Below are positions 1 to 8,820 of a stretch of 64,000 nucleotides of DNA, in pieces. The notes beneath the pieces were generated by a model, which worked only from the letters and a program-made list of their open reading frames with translations, did no database searches and was not told where the DNA came from. Source of the DNA: Flavobacteriaceae bacterium GF1 (GTDB taxonomy: Bacteria; Bacteroidota; Bacteroidia; Flavobacteriales; Flavobacteriaceae); the NCBI GenBank assembly GCA_009797885.1, contig WNKP01000015.1, positions 1 through 64,000 of the forward strand. The letters run 5' to 3'. Numbering within the stretch: position 1 is the first letter of the stretch; each line of letters begins with the position of its first letter. Both the position numbers and the translations under genes were made by a program.

Positions 1-181
1 CTTTTCAATCTTTTTTAGGTTTTGCTATACCGAAGATGCAACCCAACCAGCTATGATTAAGTTGCTTAGCCCCAAAATAATTTCCCGCCAATTCATGTAG
101 GATTTCATTGATACGTGAACGATATGAAGTAAAAACATATCTAATCTCGGTACATATTGATAGCAAGGGGATGGTGAATTA

Positions 182-257
182 TGGATTCCGCAATAAATGC
201 GGAATGACAGATTACGTATAACCTAATTTCTGTCATTCCTGCGAAGGCAGGAATCCA
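182..257. repeat. REP-like palindrome pair, copy 1
   Basis: Two small palindromes face each other. The one at 182-209 has arms TGGATTCCGC and GCGGAATGACA around a short A/T loop. The one at 231-257 has arms TGTCATTCCTGC and GCAGGAATCCA around GAAG. They share the outer arms TGGATTCC/GGAATGACA in opposite orientation, so the whole stretch can also fold as one long hairpin. The layout resembles bacterial REP/BIME units, but no RAYT transposase is present in the window. Confidence 0.75.
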
Positions 258-480
258 TTAATCAAACCAGTCGATGGCTAAATCGTCTCAATTTGGGTTT
301 TCTTTTCAATCTTTTTTAGGTTTTGCTATACCGAAGATGCAACCCAACCAGCTATGATTAAGTTGCTTAGCCCCAAAAATTTCCCGCCAATTCATGTAGG
401 ATTTCATTGATACGTGAACGATATGAAGTGAAAACATACCTAATCTCGGTACATATTGATAGCAAGGGGATGGTGAATTA

Positions 481-556
481 TGGATTCCGCAATAAATGCG
501 GAATGACAGATTACGTATAACACATTTTCTGTCATTCCTGCGAAGGCAGGAATCCA
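481..556. repeat. REP-like palindrome pair, copy 2
   Basis: This is the second copy of the pair at 182-257, with the same arms and nearly the same spacer. Its right member, 530-556, abuts the stop codon of the broken GIY-YIG gene. It is the exact reverse complement of the 27-base element at 866-892 on the far side of that gene. Confidence 0.75.
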
Positions 557-859
557 TTAATCAAACCAGTCGATAGCTAAATCGTTCCAATTTGGATTTT
601 CTTTTTCGATTAGATTGATTTTCCATTGCCGTTTCCATTTTTTCAATCTTTTCTCTCGTAGAATGGCATCATTCACGTATTGGTATTGCTCAAAGTAGAC
701 TAGTCTATTTAAACCGTATTTTTTGGTAAATCCCTCAACTAGTTTGTTCCTATGTTCCCAAACCCTCCTTTCCAAATCATTACTGATCCCAATATAGAGG
801 ATCCCATTCTTTTTATTGGTCAGAATGTAAACGTATTATTGGTGGTTAATTTTGAACAT
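557..859 (-). pseudogene. GIY-YIG nuclease family gene, interrupted by one stop codon
   Basis: Reading from an ATG at 859 gives a 100-codon frame typical in length for the small UhpB/YhbQ-like GIY-YIG proteins of Bacteroidota. Codon 8 is TAA, immediately before YVYILTNKKNG (residues 9-19) and LYIGISNDLERRVWEHR (21-37). Relatives usually have two tyrosines at this point, so a TAT/TAC to TAA change is the simplest reading. The rest of the frame is intact to FD at the C-terminus: the YVYIL and YIG halves of the signature, the ERR arginines and the later KYGLNRLVYFE segment. No ATG lies between the stop and the core, although TTG at 775 or CTG could start a shorter product lacking the active-site strand. 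The gene sits between perfect inverted 27-base repeats (530-556, 866-892). The family is clear; loss of function is inferred. Confidence 0.75.
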
Positions 860-865
860 TTATTG

Positions 866-892
866 TGGATTCCTGCCTTCGCAGGAATGACA
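866..892. repeat. REP-like palindrome, right inverted copy
   Basis: The 27 bases are the perfect reverse complement of 530-556. The core is palindromic (TTCCTGC, CTTC, GCAGGAA). It ends 7 bases upstream of the GIY-YIG start codon, so the gene is enclosed by two inverted copies. Confidence 0.85.
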
Positions 893-930
893 AACAAGAG
901 AAAATAATTGCTGTTTATGATTAGTAAGGA

Positions 931-1689
931 TCAACTCAAATGCCCATGATGTTGCTCCCTTAGGCAGGAAATGGCCGCTCCAATGATTCCGGCATGGTTC
1001 ATAAGCTCGGCCTGAACAACATCGGTCTCAATATTGATGAGATGTCCGTATTGGTCCCATTTCTTGGAAATGCCCCCACCAACAATAATCAAATCCGGAG
1101 CAACAATGAGTTCCACATATTTAAGGAATTTGTTGAAGCGTTTGGCCCATTTTTCATAGGTGAGTCCTTCCCTTTCCTTGGCTGATGACGCTGCCCACAA
1201 CTCAATTTTTTTATAGTTCTTATAGGGTATTTGTCCCAATTCAAAATTGGCCAGTAATTCACCGTTATAAAACGCGCCGCTACCAAGCCCCGTACCCACG
1301 GTAATCATAATGACCAGGCCCTGTTTTCCCCTACCGACCCCATAGTTCATGGAGGCATATCCCGCAGCATCGGCATCATTGACTACGGTAAATTCACGCC
1401 CTGTGGCCGCAGTAAAAAGCTCATCGACATTAACACCGACCCAACTTTTATCCAGATTACCGTAACCTTTGCAAATACCATTTTTAACTACGGTAGGGAA
1501 TCCGCAGCCCACGGGACCTCTATAATCAAAATGGTCGATTATCTGTCCAATAACCTGGGCCATATCATCGGGTTTTCGACTTTGGGGCGTAGGTACACGA
1601 AAGCGTTCCGTGACCATCTCACCCGTTTCCGCATTTACCAAGGCTCCCTTCATTCCTGAGCCCCCAATGTCTATCCCTAATAACTCCAT
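931..1689 (-). CDS. ppgK: Polyphosphate glucokinase (ROK family)
   Basis: A 252-residue ROK-type sugar kinase that should phosphorylate glucose to glucose 6-phosphate in the cytoplasm using polyphosphate, possibly also ATP. Visible motifs are the phosphate-1 loop GIDIGGSGMKG (residues 5-15), the proposed catalytic Asp105 in VVNDADAAG, the phosphate-2 glycine motif VGTGLGSG (131-138) and IIVGGGISKK (201-210). The length and the SWVGVNVDE and ELWAASSAKEREGL segments fit the short PpgK class rather than NagC-like regulators or ATP-only glucokinases. The ATG is preceded by an A/T-rich leader. It stands alone on the minus strand, with ftsE about 90 bases upstream. The family is secure; the choice of phosphate donor is inferred from family resemblance. 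Confidence 0.85.
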   Translation of the reverse strand: MELLGIDIGGSGMKGALVNAETGEMVTERFRVPTPQSRKPDDMAQVIGQIIDHFDYRGPVGCGFPTVVKNGICKGYGNLDKSWVGVNVDELFTAATGREFTVVNDADAAGYASMNYGVGRGKQGLVIMITVGTGLGSGAFYNGELLANFELGQIPYKNYKKIELWAASSAKEREGLTYEKWAKRFNKFLKYVELIVAPDLIIVGGGISKKWDQYGHLINIETDVVQAELMNHAGIIGAAISCLREQHHGHLS

Positions 1690-1779
1690 ATTTTTTATAA
1701 AAATTTTAACAAAGAAACAAAAACTGAATGGAATGCAATTTTTTAGGTGTATGGCTTATCCAATAGTTTTCAACGGGAA

Positions 1780-2463
1780 TTAAACAGCCTTTTGTACTAC
1801 CTCAAATACTTTACTGCCATCGCATTTAATGGTCTTATGCGGGTATTTGAGGATCAGTGCGTAGTCATGTGTGGCCATAATAATGGTTCGCCCACTTTCA
1901 TTGATTTCCTGAAGCACCTTCATGACCTCGACACTGGTCTGCGGATCTAGGTTTCCCGTAGGTTCGTCCGCTAAAATGAGTTCGGGATCATTGAGGAGCG
2001 CCCTTGCGATGGCCACGCGCTGTTGTTCCCCACCGGAGAGTTCATGTGGAAATTTGAACCCTTTGGTCTTCATGCCTACCTTGTCCAAAACCTCTTCGAT
2101 CTTCGCATCCATTTTAGCCGTATCGGTCCAACCGGTGGCCTTGAGCACGAACTTTAGATTGTTGTTGACATTTCTATCGGGGAGTAATTTAAAATCTTGG
2201 AATACGATGCCCAGTTTTCTTCTTAAAAAAGGAATATCGTTCTCTTTAAGTGTTTTGAGGTTAAAATCCACTACCGTGGCTTCCCCCTTTTTTAAGGGCA
2301 GATCACTGTAAAGGGTTTTCATAAGACTGCTTTTGCCACTTCCCGTCTTTCCGATCACATAAACGAATTCCCCTTTTTTTACTTGAAGGGTGACACTGCT
2401 CAATACCATGTTCTCTTCTTGAAAAATGGCAACGTCCTGTAGTTTTACTATAGTTTCGGGCAT
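1780..2463 (-). CDS. ftsE: Cell division ATP-binding protein FtsE
   Basis: A 227-residue ABC ATPase. Walker A GKTGSGKS is at residues 38-45, the Q-loop at 89, the signature LSGGEQQ at 142-148, Walker [13 protein letters not shown] at 162-173 and the switch histidine in MATHD at about 199. [34 protein letters not shown] and [21 protein letters not shown] (split here by description) are typical of FtsE. FtsE works with the membrane protein FtsX to activate cell-wall hydrolases at the septum. No ftsX lies next to it, which is common in this phylum. The start MPETIVKL at 2463 was chosen because the longer frame to 2541 adds a tail unlike the family. LolD-type transporters are the main alternative. 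Confidence 0.85.
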   Translation of the reverse strand: MPETIVKLQDVAIFQEENMVLSSVTLQVKKGEFVYVIGKTGSGKSSLMKTLYSDLPLKKGEATVVDFNLKTLKENDIPFLRRKLGIVFQDFKLLPDRNVNNNLKFVLKATGWTDTAKMDAKIEEVLDKVGMKTKGFKFPHELSGGEQQRVAIARALLNDPELILADEPTGNLDPQTSVEVMKVLQEINESGRTIIMATHDYALILKYPHKTIKCDGSKVFEVVQKAV

Positions 2464-2602
2464 TATTCTCTTTAGTGCTGTAAAAATATCAAGATTTGGA
2501 TTAATGCACCATAGAAATGATGTTTCATTGGTTATGCCCATAAAAATAGCATCCTTTTCGAGTTTTGAAAGGGGCGTTTGCCCCCAAAACCCACCATTGA
2601 AA

Positions 2603-3640
2603 TCATTTTATCGGATAGTAGATATCGGTCTGGATTTTATCAGGGGTAACCAGGGTAGGGTCATTGACATAAAGTTCATAAACGGGACCGGCCATGGTCA
2701 TTTTATTTGTTTCCATAAATTCTTCTATGGCCAGGTGCGCCTCCCTATCCCCAATTCCGTAATTTCCATATTTGGAAACGGTGACCACGGTACCTTTGGC
2801 AAAGCTCATGGATTGCATATCTTCTGCCGGTTTAATGGCTTCCTTTAGGAACACCCCTATCATAAAATCGGTCTCCCCCGTTGTTTCGTCCCATTTGGTA
2901 AAAATGGCCCCCGGAGTGAAATCCCCGTATTGGAGTCCTTGCTCAACGGCATATTCACCTACTTTTGGCATGGATTCCTGGAATAGTTTTGACATGGCCT
3001 CCTGATCCATTTTTGAGCTGTGGGCATAGCCAATAAAATTTCGTTTGTCAATGGTCATCTTGGATACTTCACCCAGGGACCAGGCAGACATCATTTCGTT
3101 GTACGCCTCGGCCTCAATGACCATTACGCTGTCTAGTCGTTCCAAACCTCTTTCGAACATGGGCCCCATCATCTTATCATAGCCCCCGCTAATGGCACCG
3201 AAAAACTTGAATAGGTAAGGTACGTTATCGGCCTTCATGCCCCAGGTTACCTCGGTACCTTCCACATTGGGGTCGAATTTCCAAAATGCGGAGGCACTGC
3301 CCATCCCTTCAAAAGTCAGTTCGGTGGTAAGGGATTCATGGGGTATGGCACTGGTCATTTTTTGACTTCCTTTGCCATCCTTACCATTCCAACTATAGGA
3401 AGCCCCCTCACCTTTCGTGGTTTCCCCATAGCTAAAGGTCATGCTCGGGTCTTCCTCAAGCCAGGGGCCCCAAGCCTCCCAATTTTTATAATCGCTTACA
3501 TTGTTGTACACGAGTTCCGCCGGAACGTCGATAATACGACTCCTCGTTACCTCATAAGAATTGGGTTGTACCGCTGCATATATTGCTAAGCCAATGATTG
3601 CAATCAATAAGAACAATACTATATACTTTACAATTTTCAT
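2603..3640 (-). CDS. Membrane-anchored SRPBCC / GyrI-like domain protein
   Basis: 345 residues. An N-terminal transmembrane helix (about residues 5-24) is followed by an SRPBCC (START-like) fold beginning SRIIDVPAELVYNNVSDYKNWEAW and continuing to about 150. A C-terminal GyrI-like/AraC effector-binding domain spans roughly 190-345 (IDKRNFIGYAHSSKM, then YPIK at the end). Both folds bind small hydrophobic or amphipathic ligands. The combination is common in Bacteroidota, but the ligand is unknown. The single helix and the absence of a lipobox suggest anchoring in the inner membrane with a periplasmic body. It precedes ftsE on the same strand, about 140 bases away, so co-transcription is possible but not shown. 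Confidence 0.75.
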   Translation of the reverse strand: MKIVKYIVLFLLIAIIGLAIYAAVQPNSYEVTRSRIIDVPAELVYNNVSDYKNWEAWGPWLEEDPSMTFSYGETTKGEGASYSWNGKDGKGSQKMTSAIPHESLTTELTFEGMGSASAFWKFDPNVEGTEVTWGMKADNVPYLFKFFGAISGGYDKMMGPMFERGLERLDSVMVIEAEAYNEMMSAWSLGEVSKMTIDKRNFIGYAHSSKMDQEAMSKLFQESMPKVGEYAVEQGLQYGDFTPGAIFTKWDETTGETDFMIGVFLKEAIKPAEDMQSMSFAKGTVVTVSKYGNYGIGDREAHLAIEEFMETNKMTMAGPVYELYVNDPTLVTPDKIQTDIYYPIK

Positions 3641-3866
3641 GTCGCTGGTTTTTAATGATTAAGTGCATCCTAAAGATACGATTTTTAGGGCTTTAGAATT
3701 TCATTGTAAGTTTTTTCTTTCGAAAATGAATATGCTGAACCAATCCATAAAGGTGAAATTATTGGAGTGTTGGATGGCCCAAAAGGTTGTATTTCGTTAA
3801 GGTTGCCATACTTTGGCGCGAATTTTGACGTTAGGTATGTACAATCAGAGAACCACGTAGAACACT

Positions 3867-6800
3867 ATGAGATGGAATTTTCAAGCCATTCCATTCCTTT
3901 TTATGGGAATGGTCCTATTTGGCACTGCCCAGGAAACACAGATTTTTTCACACGATAATAAACAGTACCAAGACGCCTTGGCGTTGTATAATAACCAACA
4001 ATACCAAGCCGCACAATCCCTTTTTGAACAGGTCAAGGAAAATACGGATGATCAGGAAGTCCAGGCCAATAGTCTCTACTATGCGGCCAATGCCGCCATT
4101 CGATTGAACCAAAGGGGGGCTGATAAACTGATGGAGGATTTTGTGGAGCGCTATCCTACCTCCACTAAGCGAAACTCCGCCTTTATGGACGTGGCCGATT
4201 ATTATTTTGAAACTGGAAAATACCCCTATGCGCTGAAGTGGTACAAAAAAGTGGAGCAAAGCGCGATGTCCAGAAAGGATAAGGAACGTTTCAACTTCAA
4301 TATGGGGTATTCGTACTATGCCGCCAACCGTCCGGCAGAGGCAGAACGGTACTTCAGTAGGGTTTCAAATTCGACCAAATATGGCTCCCAGGCAAAATAT
4401 TACCTGGGATATATTGCGTATGAACAGGATGACTATGATTCAGCCAATGAACGTTTTGATAAGATCAACGATCCCGTGGTGCTGGAAGAAAAGCTCTCGT
4501 ACTATCAGGCAGACCTAAACTTTAAGCTGGGCAATTTTGAAACCGCCATTGAAATGGCCGAAAAACAGCTGTCCAAATCCAATAGAAGGGAGATATCGGA
4601 ACTGAATAAGATCATTGGGGAGAGTTATTTCAATCTCGAAAAGTATGACGAAGCGGTTCCCTACCTAAAAAAATACAAGGGAAAACGCGGTAAGTGGAGC
4701 AATACAGATTTTTACCTTTTGGGATATAGCTACTACAAACAAGGTGACTTTCAAAACGCTATAAGCCAATTCAACAAGATCATAGACGGAACAAATTCGG
4801 TTGCGCAAAATGCCTATTACCATTTGGCCGAATGTTATTTGAAATTGGACCAAAAGACAGAAGCCTTGAATGCCTTCAGAAATGCATCTCAAATGTCGTT
4901 CAGTCCGGAAATTGAAAAAGATGCTTCCCTCAATTATGCCCGATTGAGCTATGAAATTGGAAACCCCTACGAACCGGTTCCCGAAGTAATGACGGACTAT
5001 TTAAGGAAATTCCCCGGGGACGAGCATGAAGAGGAAATTAAAAATTTGTTGGTGGATTCGTTCATTACCTCCAAGAATTTTGCGGGGGCCATGGAACTGC
5101 TGGAAAAAAATTCCGGTTATGCCGGAAAGGATACCTACCAAAAGGTAGCGTTTTACAGGGGCGTGGAATTGTTTATGGACAATGCGTATTCCGGTGCCTT
5201 GGAAGCATTTGAAAAATCCTTGAAAAATGCACCAGAACCCATTATCAGGGCCCGTTCACAATATTGGAGGGCAGAATCCGCATATCGTTTGAACCGTTTT
5301 GACGATGCCTTGGATGGATTTAGGGAATTTCAGCAAAACCCCACGGCCAAAAATGTGGACGAATATGGACAATTGGACTACAATTTAGGGTATTGCTATT
5401 TCAAACAAAAAGACTACAGCAATGCAGTGGCGGCATTTAAAAAAGCTTCGCGATCCACCGGTCTTGATGAGGTGATGAAGACCGATGCTTTAATGCGTTT
5501 GGGAGATGGTTACTTTGTGACCAGTAACTATAAATCCGCTTTAAATGCTTATGAATCAGCCGCTAAGGTCAATGGTCCCGAACGGGATTATGCTGCTTTC
5601 CAGAAGGCTATGTGCCATGGCTTTCTAGGGAATACTTCCGCAAAAATAGATGGATTGGACCAGTTTGTGATACGCCATCCAAAATCCTCCCTTCGGGACG
5701 ATGCGCTCTTTGAACTGGGCAATACTTATATAAAATCCAATAACGAATCGCAGGGTTTGCAAACCTATGACCAGTTGATTGACCAATTTGGCAGGAGCAA
5801 GTTTGCTCCCCAGGCCATGTTGAGACAGGGGTTGGTGCACTATAATGCGAGTAGGAATGAGCAGGCCCTGGGGAAATTGAAAGGGGTGGTCAACACCTAT
5901 CCCAAATCGCAGGAGGCCAAACAAGCCGTTGCTACGGCCAAGTTGGTCTATGTGGATATGGGAAGGGTCGTTGAGTATGCATCCTGGGCAAGAAATTTGG
6001 ACATTGTTGAGGTTACGGATTCTGAATTGGATGATGCCAGTTTTGAAGCTGCCGACCGCAAGTACATCGAAGGAAAGACAGCGGTTGCCATTCGCGCTTT
6101 TGAAGATTACTTACAGGAATTTCCCAATGGCGTACACACCCTTCAGGCGAACTTCACCTTGGCACAGCTGTATTTTTCGAAAGGGGAAAAGGAAAAAGCA
6201 TTGCCCAAATATACCGCGGTTGCGGAACGTGGTTCCAGTGAATATAGTGAACAGGCGCTGACCAGGGTCTGCGAAATTTATGTGGGCAAAGCCGATTATG
6301 AAAAGGCCATTCCCTTCTTGGAGCAATTGGAAACCCTTGCGGAAATCCCTCAAAACAAAACCTTTGCCCAGAGCAATTTAATGAAGGGGTATTATGAACG
6401 AAAAGACTATCAGAATACCTTGGCCTATGCCGAAAAAGTACTGAATGCCAGTACCATTGACAATAGGATACGAAGCGATGCACAGATTATGATTGCCCGT
6501 TCCGCCATTGAAACGGGAAATGAACAATTGGCCGAAACGGCATTTGCGGAAGTGAAGAAAATTGCCACAGGCAGGATTGGTGCGGAAGCCTGGTACTATG
6601 ATGCCTATTTCAAGAATAAAAATGGCGATTACGAAAGTTCCAATACTTCGGTACAAAAATTGGCGAAGGACTTTGCCGCCTATAAAGAATGGGGCGGTAA
6701 GGGATTGGTGATTATGGCCAAAAATTTCTATGCCTTAGAGGATGCCTTCCAGGCCACTTATATTTTGGAAAGTGTTATCGAAAACTTTGCGGAATATCCG

Positions 6801-6890
6801 GATATCGTTGCCGAGGCCAAAGGAGAACTTTCCCTCATAAAATCCCGCGAAGCGGAAATCAATTCATCAATCAATCCAGATAATAATTAA
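3867..6890 (+). CDS. Large secreted tetratricopeptide-repeat protein
   Basis: 1007 residues with an N-terminal signal sequence (FLFMGMVLFGTAQE, about 10-24). The rest is almost wholly TPR/Sel1-like helical hairpins: repeated AxxxY...G.Y..A...F units such as YPYALKWYKKVEQSA, YSNAVAAFKKASRS and YEKAIPFLEQLE. No enzymatic motif was seen. Proteins of this size and pattern in flavobacteria are periplasmic scaffolds. The following barrel gene starts 9 bases after the stop, so the two are almost certainly co-transcribed and may form one envelope complex. The ATG at 3867 is the first in-frame start that gives a normal signal peptide. A role in type IX secretion or gliding is possible but not shown. 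Confidence 0.8.
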   Translation: MRWNFQAIPFLFMGMVLFGTAQETQIFSHDNKQYQDALALYNNQQYQAAQSLFEQVKENTDDQEVQANSLYYAANAAIRLNQRGADKLMEDFVERYPTSTKRNSAFMDVADYYFETGKYPYALKWYKKVEQSAMSRKDKERFNFNMGYSYYAANRPAEAERYFSRVSNSTKYGSQAKYYLGYIAYEQDDYDSANERFDKINDPVVLEEKLSYYQADLNFKLGNFETAIEMAEKQLSKSNRREISELNKIIGESYFNLEKYDEAVPYLKKYKGKRGKWSNTDFYLLGYSYYKQGDFQNAISQFNKIIDGTNSVAQNAYYHLAECYLKLDQKTEALNAFRNASQMSFSPEIEKDASLNYARLSYEIGNPYEPVPEVMTDYLRKFPGDEHEEEIKNLLVDSFITSKNFAGAMELLEKNSGYAGKDTYQKVAFYRGVELFMDNAYSGALEAFEKSLKNAPEPIIRARSQYWRAESAYRLNRFDDALDGFREFQQNPTAKNVDEYGQLDYNLGYCYFKQKDYSNAVAAFKKASRSTGLDEVMKTDALMRLGDGYFVTSNYKSALNAYESAAKVNGPERDYAAFQKAMCHGFLGNTSAKIDGLDQFVIRHPKSSLRDDALFELGNTYIKSNNESQGLQTYDQLIDQFGRSKFAPQAMLRQGLVHYNASRNEQALGKLKGVVNTYPKSQEAKQAVATAKLVYVDMGRVVEYASWARNLDIVEVTDSELDDASFEAADRKYIEGKTAVAIRAFEDYLQEFPNGVHTLQANFTLAQLYFSKGEKEKALPKYTAVAERGSSEYSEQALTRVCEIYVGKADYEKAIPFLEQLETLAEIPQNKTFAQSNLMKGYYERKDYQNTLAYAEKVLNASTIDNRIRSDAQIMIARSAIETGNEQLAETAFAEVKKIATGRIGAEAWYYDAYFKNKNGDYESSNTSVQKLAKDFAAYKEWGGKGLVIMAKNFYALEDAFQATYILESVIENFAEYPDIVAEAKGELSLIKSREAEINSSINPDNN

Positions 6891-6899
6891 TTGGAATAC

Positions 6900-8651
6900 A
6901 TGCGAACGGTAACATTATATTTCCTCATCCTTTTTTTGAGCCTTTTTGGGGTTGTTCGGGCCCAGCAAACCGATGATATAGGTACGGAAACGGTAACGGT
7001 GGTAAAACCGTATTCCCCCTCCGTTTCAGATGCCTTTAAAATCAAGTTGGATCCCGTTATCAATGATTCCATTGAACTGCAGAAAAAACCGATTGAATAT
7101 GTCATTTTTTCCGTGCCGGTGGCCTCGACCTTCACACCGGCCAAGGCAAAGGCCGCCAGGGTGGAGAAAAGGCCACCACCAACCCTCTACAATTCGTATG
7201 CCTCGGTAGGATTGGGAAATTTCAATAATGCCATAGTCGATTTTTACACCAGTCGGGAGGTAGGCAGGGATGAAAACTTGTTTGATGTGGGCCTTACCCA
7301 TTTTTCATCCCGAGGTGATATCGATAGCACGCCCTTGGACACCGATTTCTACAACACGAATTTGGACCTTTCCTTTGCCAAAAAGGATAGGGACTACGAT
7401 TGGAGCGTTGGACTGGGATTGGGTCATCAGCTTTACAATTGGTACGGTCTTGAAAGCAGCACATTTACGGATACGCAGATTAATGGTATCGATGAACTCC
7501 AAAATTATTTCAATGCAGAGGCAAATGCCCAGTTGACCGTGGAGGATTCTTTTTTTAAGAATGGCAAATTACTGGTGAGGAGATTTTGGGATGCTTTGGA
7601 ATCTGGGGAGAATAGGGCGGTTTTTAAGACCGAATTGGAGATTCCCATAAGTTCGGAACTGGTAAACTTTAAGACCAAGGTAGATTATGTTGGCGGGGAA
7701 TTTGAAAATGCGAGCTTAAACAGCACTACAAATACCTCGGGCATAGCTTACGGCCATTTGATTGTAGGGGTCAATCCAAGTTTTGTGGTACTTCGGGACG
7801 AACTTACATTGCATTTGGGGGCCAATTTGGTCTACGGAACGGATTTGGAGCGAAGCAATGGCAACTTTTTTATCTATCCGGCGATAACCGCCTCGTATCG
7901 ATTGGTGGAGGACCAGGTCATTGCCTATGGTGGTATTGAAGGGGATCTGAATCAGAACTCCTATTACGATTTTGTAGGGGAAAACCCGTTTGTTTCACCC
8001 ACCTTGGAGATTCAGCCTACCGATCAACAGTATATGGGCTATGCCGGACTAAAAGGGCAATTGACCACCAATATAGGGTACAATGTAAAAGGATTTTACA
8101 GGGCTGAAAATAGGAGGCCTCTGTTCTTTCTCAATCCGCAAAACCTTTTCCGGGATGATGAAGGGGGATACAATTTTGGAAACTCCTTTCAAGTGTTTTA
8201 TGACGATATACGGACCCTGGGATTCTTTGCCGAAATCAATGTGGACATCAACCGTAATTTCACCCTTGGCCTTAACGGGGAATATTTCAACTATAATACG
8301 GAGACCGATAATCCCGCGTGGAACCTACCGGAAATACAGGGGTCCCTTTTTATGGATTATCAAATTAGCGATAAATGGTATGCCGGGGCCAACCTGTTCT
8401 TTGTTGGCGAACGGGAAGATCTCCGGTCGGTGGCCGCCGAGAATACGCCCCCCAATGAATTTGTTTCCAATATCATCACTTTGGATAGCTTTTTTGATGC
8501 CAATGTGCATTTGGGCTATCGGTTCAATGACCAACTATCCATCTTTGCCAAGGTATCCAATTTGGCGAACAACAATTACGAACGTTGGAGCAATTTTAGG
8601 GTACAGGGCTTTCAGGCATTGGCAGGGGTTTCCTATAAATTCGATTTTTAG
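6900..8651 (+). CDS. Outer-membrane beta-barrel protein, TonB-receptor-like without a plug
   Basis: 583 residues with a signal peptide ending near VVRAQQ (about residue 23). A short segment TETVTVVKPYSPSVSDAFKI then leads into amphipathic strands up to a terminal aromatic: the last residues VSYKFDF fit an outer-membrane insertion signal. Repeated features such as GLGLGHQLY, YNVKGFYRAENRRP and LGYRFNDQLSIFAKVSNLANNNYERW match the C-terminal part of TonB-dependent receptors. No plug domain is visible before the barrel. The ATG at 6900 is preferred over TTG at 6891 because it directly precedes the signal peptide. It follows the TPR gene by 9 bases, so a coupled TPR/barrel function is inferred. 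Confidence 0.75.
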   Translation: MRTVTLYFLILFLSLFGVVRAQQTDDIGTETVTVVKPYSPSVSDAFKIKLDPVINDSIELQKKPIEYVIFSVPVASTFTPAKAKAARVEKRPPPTLYNSYASVGLGNFNNAIVDFYTSREVGRDENLFDVGLTHFSSRGDIDSTPLDTDFYNTNLDLSFAKKDRDYDWSVGLGLGHQLYNWYGLESSTFTDTQINGIDELQNYFNAEANAQLTVEDSFFKNGKLLVRRFWDALESGENRAVFKTELEIPISSELVNFKTKVDYVGGEFENASLNSTTNTSGIAYGHLIVGVNPSFVVLRDELTLHLGANLVYGTDLERSNGNFFIYPAITASYRLVEDQVIAYGGIEGDLNQNSYYDFVGENPFVSPTLEIQPTDQQYMGYAGLKGQLTTNIGYNVKGFYRAENRRPLFFLNPQNLFRDDEGGYNFGNSFQVFYDDIRTLGFFAEINVDINRNFTLGLNGEYFNYNTETDNPAWNLPEIQGSLFMDYQISDKWYAGANLFFVGEREDLRSVAAENTPPNEFVSNIITLDSFFDANVHLGYRFNDQLSIFAKVSNLANNNYERWSNFRVQGFQALAGVSYKFDF

Positions 8652-8820
8652 TGAAATCCAACTGTAAAACGGACAGTTCCTTCATTCCAGCGTTACCCTG
8701 GGTTCTTTAAAGGGAGGGCAGGAATCCTTATGCAATCCGGTTATGGAGTAGCGAGCATCCACGGTATCCAAAACAAGGGCAATCCAAGCGTTCTTGGACA
8801 TTTTCTTACCTTAGAAGTGG

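Larger units (their letters stand above)
1..600. repeat. Tandem direct duplication, two copies of about 300 bp
   Basis: Bases 1-301 and 302-600 are near-identical head-to-tail copies. The offset is 301 at the left and becomes 299 after a 2-base difference in an A/T run near base 75 of the first copy. Each copy ends with a palindrome pair (182-257 and 481-556) followed by about 48 bases matching the 3' tail of the GIY-YIG gene (258-305 matches 557-604). The first copy therefore carries only a gene tail, with a TGA where the second copy has TGG. The left copy begins at the window edge, so there may be more copies outside. No protein is supported inside the unit. Confidence 0.9.

Noticed and set aside
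306-557. An 83-codon minus-strand frame inside the left duplication
   Set aside because: It spans a palindrome and non-coding repeat sequence; the first copy does not keep the frame because of the 2-base difference.
8652-8820. Hairpin AACTGT/ACAGTT after the barrel gene as a terminator
   Set aside because: The stem is short and no T run follows; termination here is not supported.
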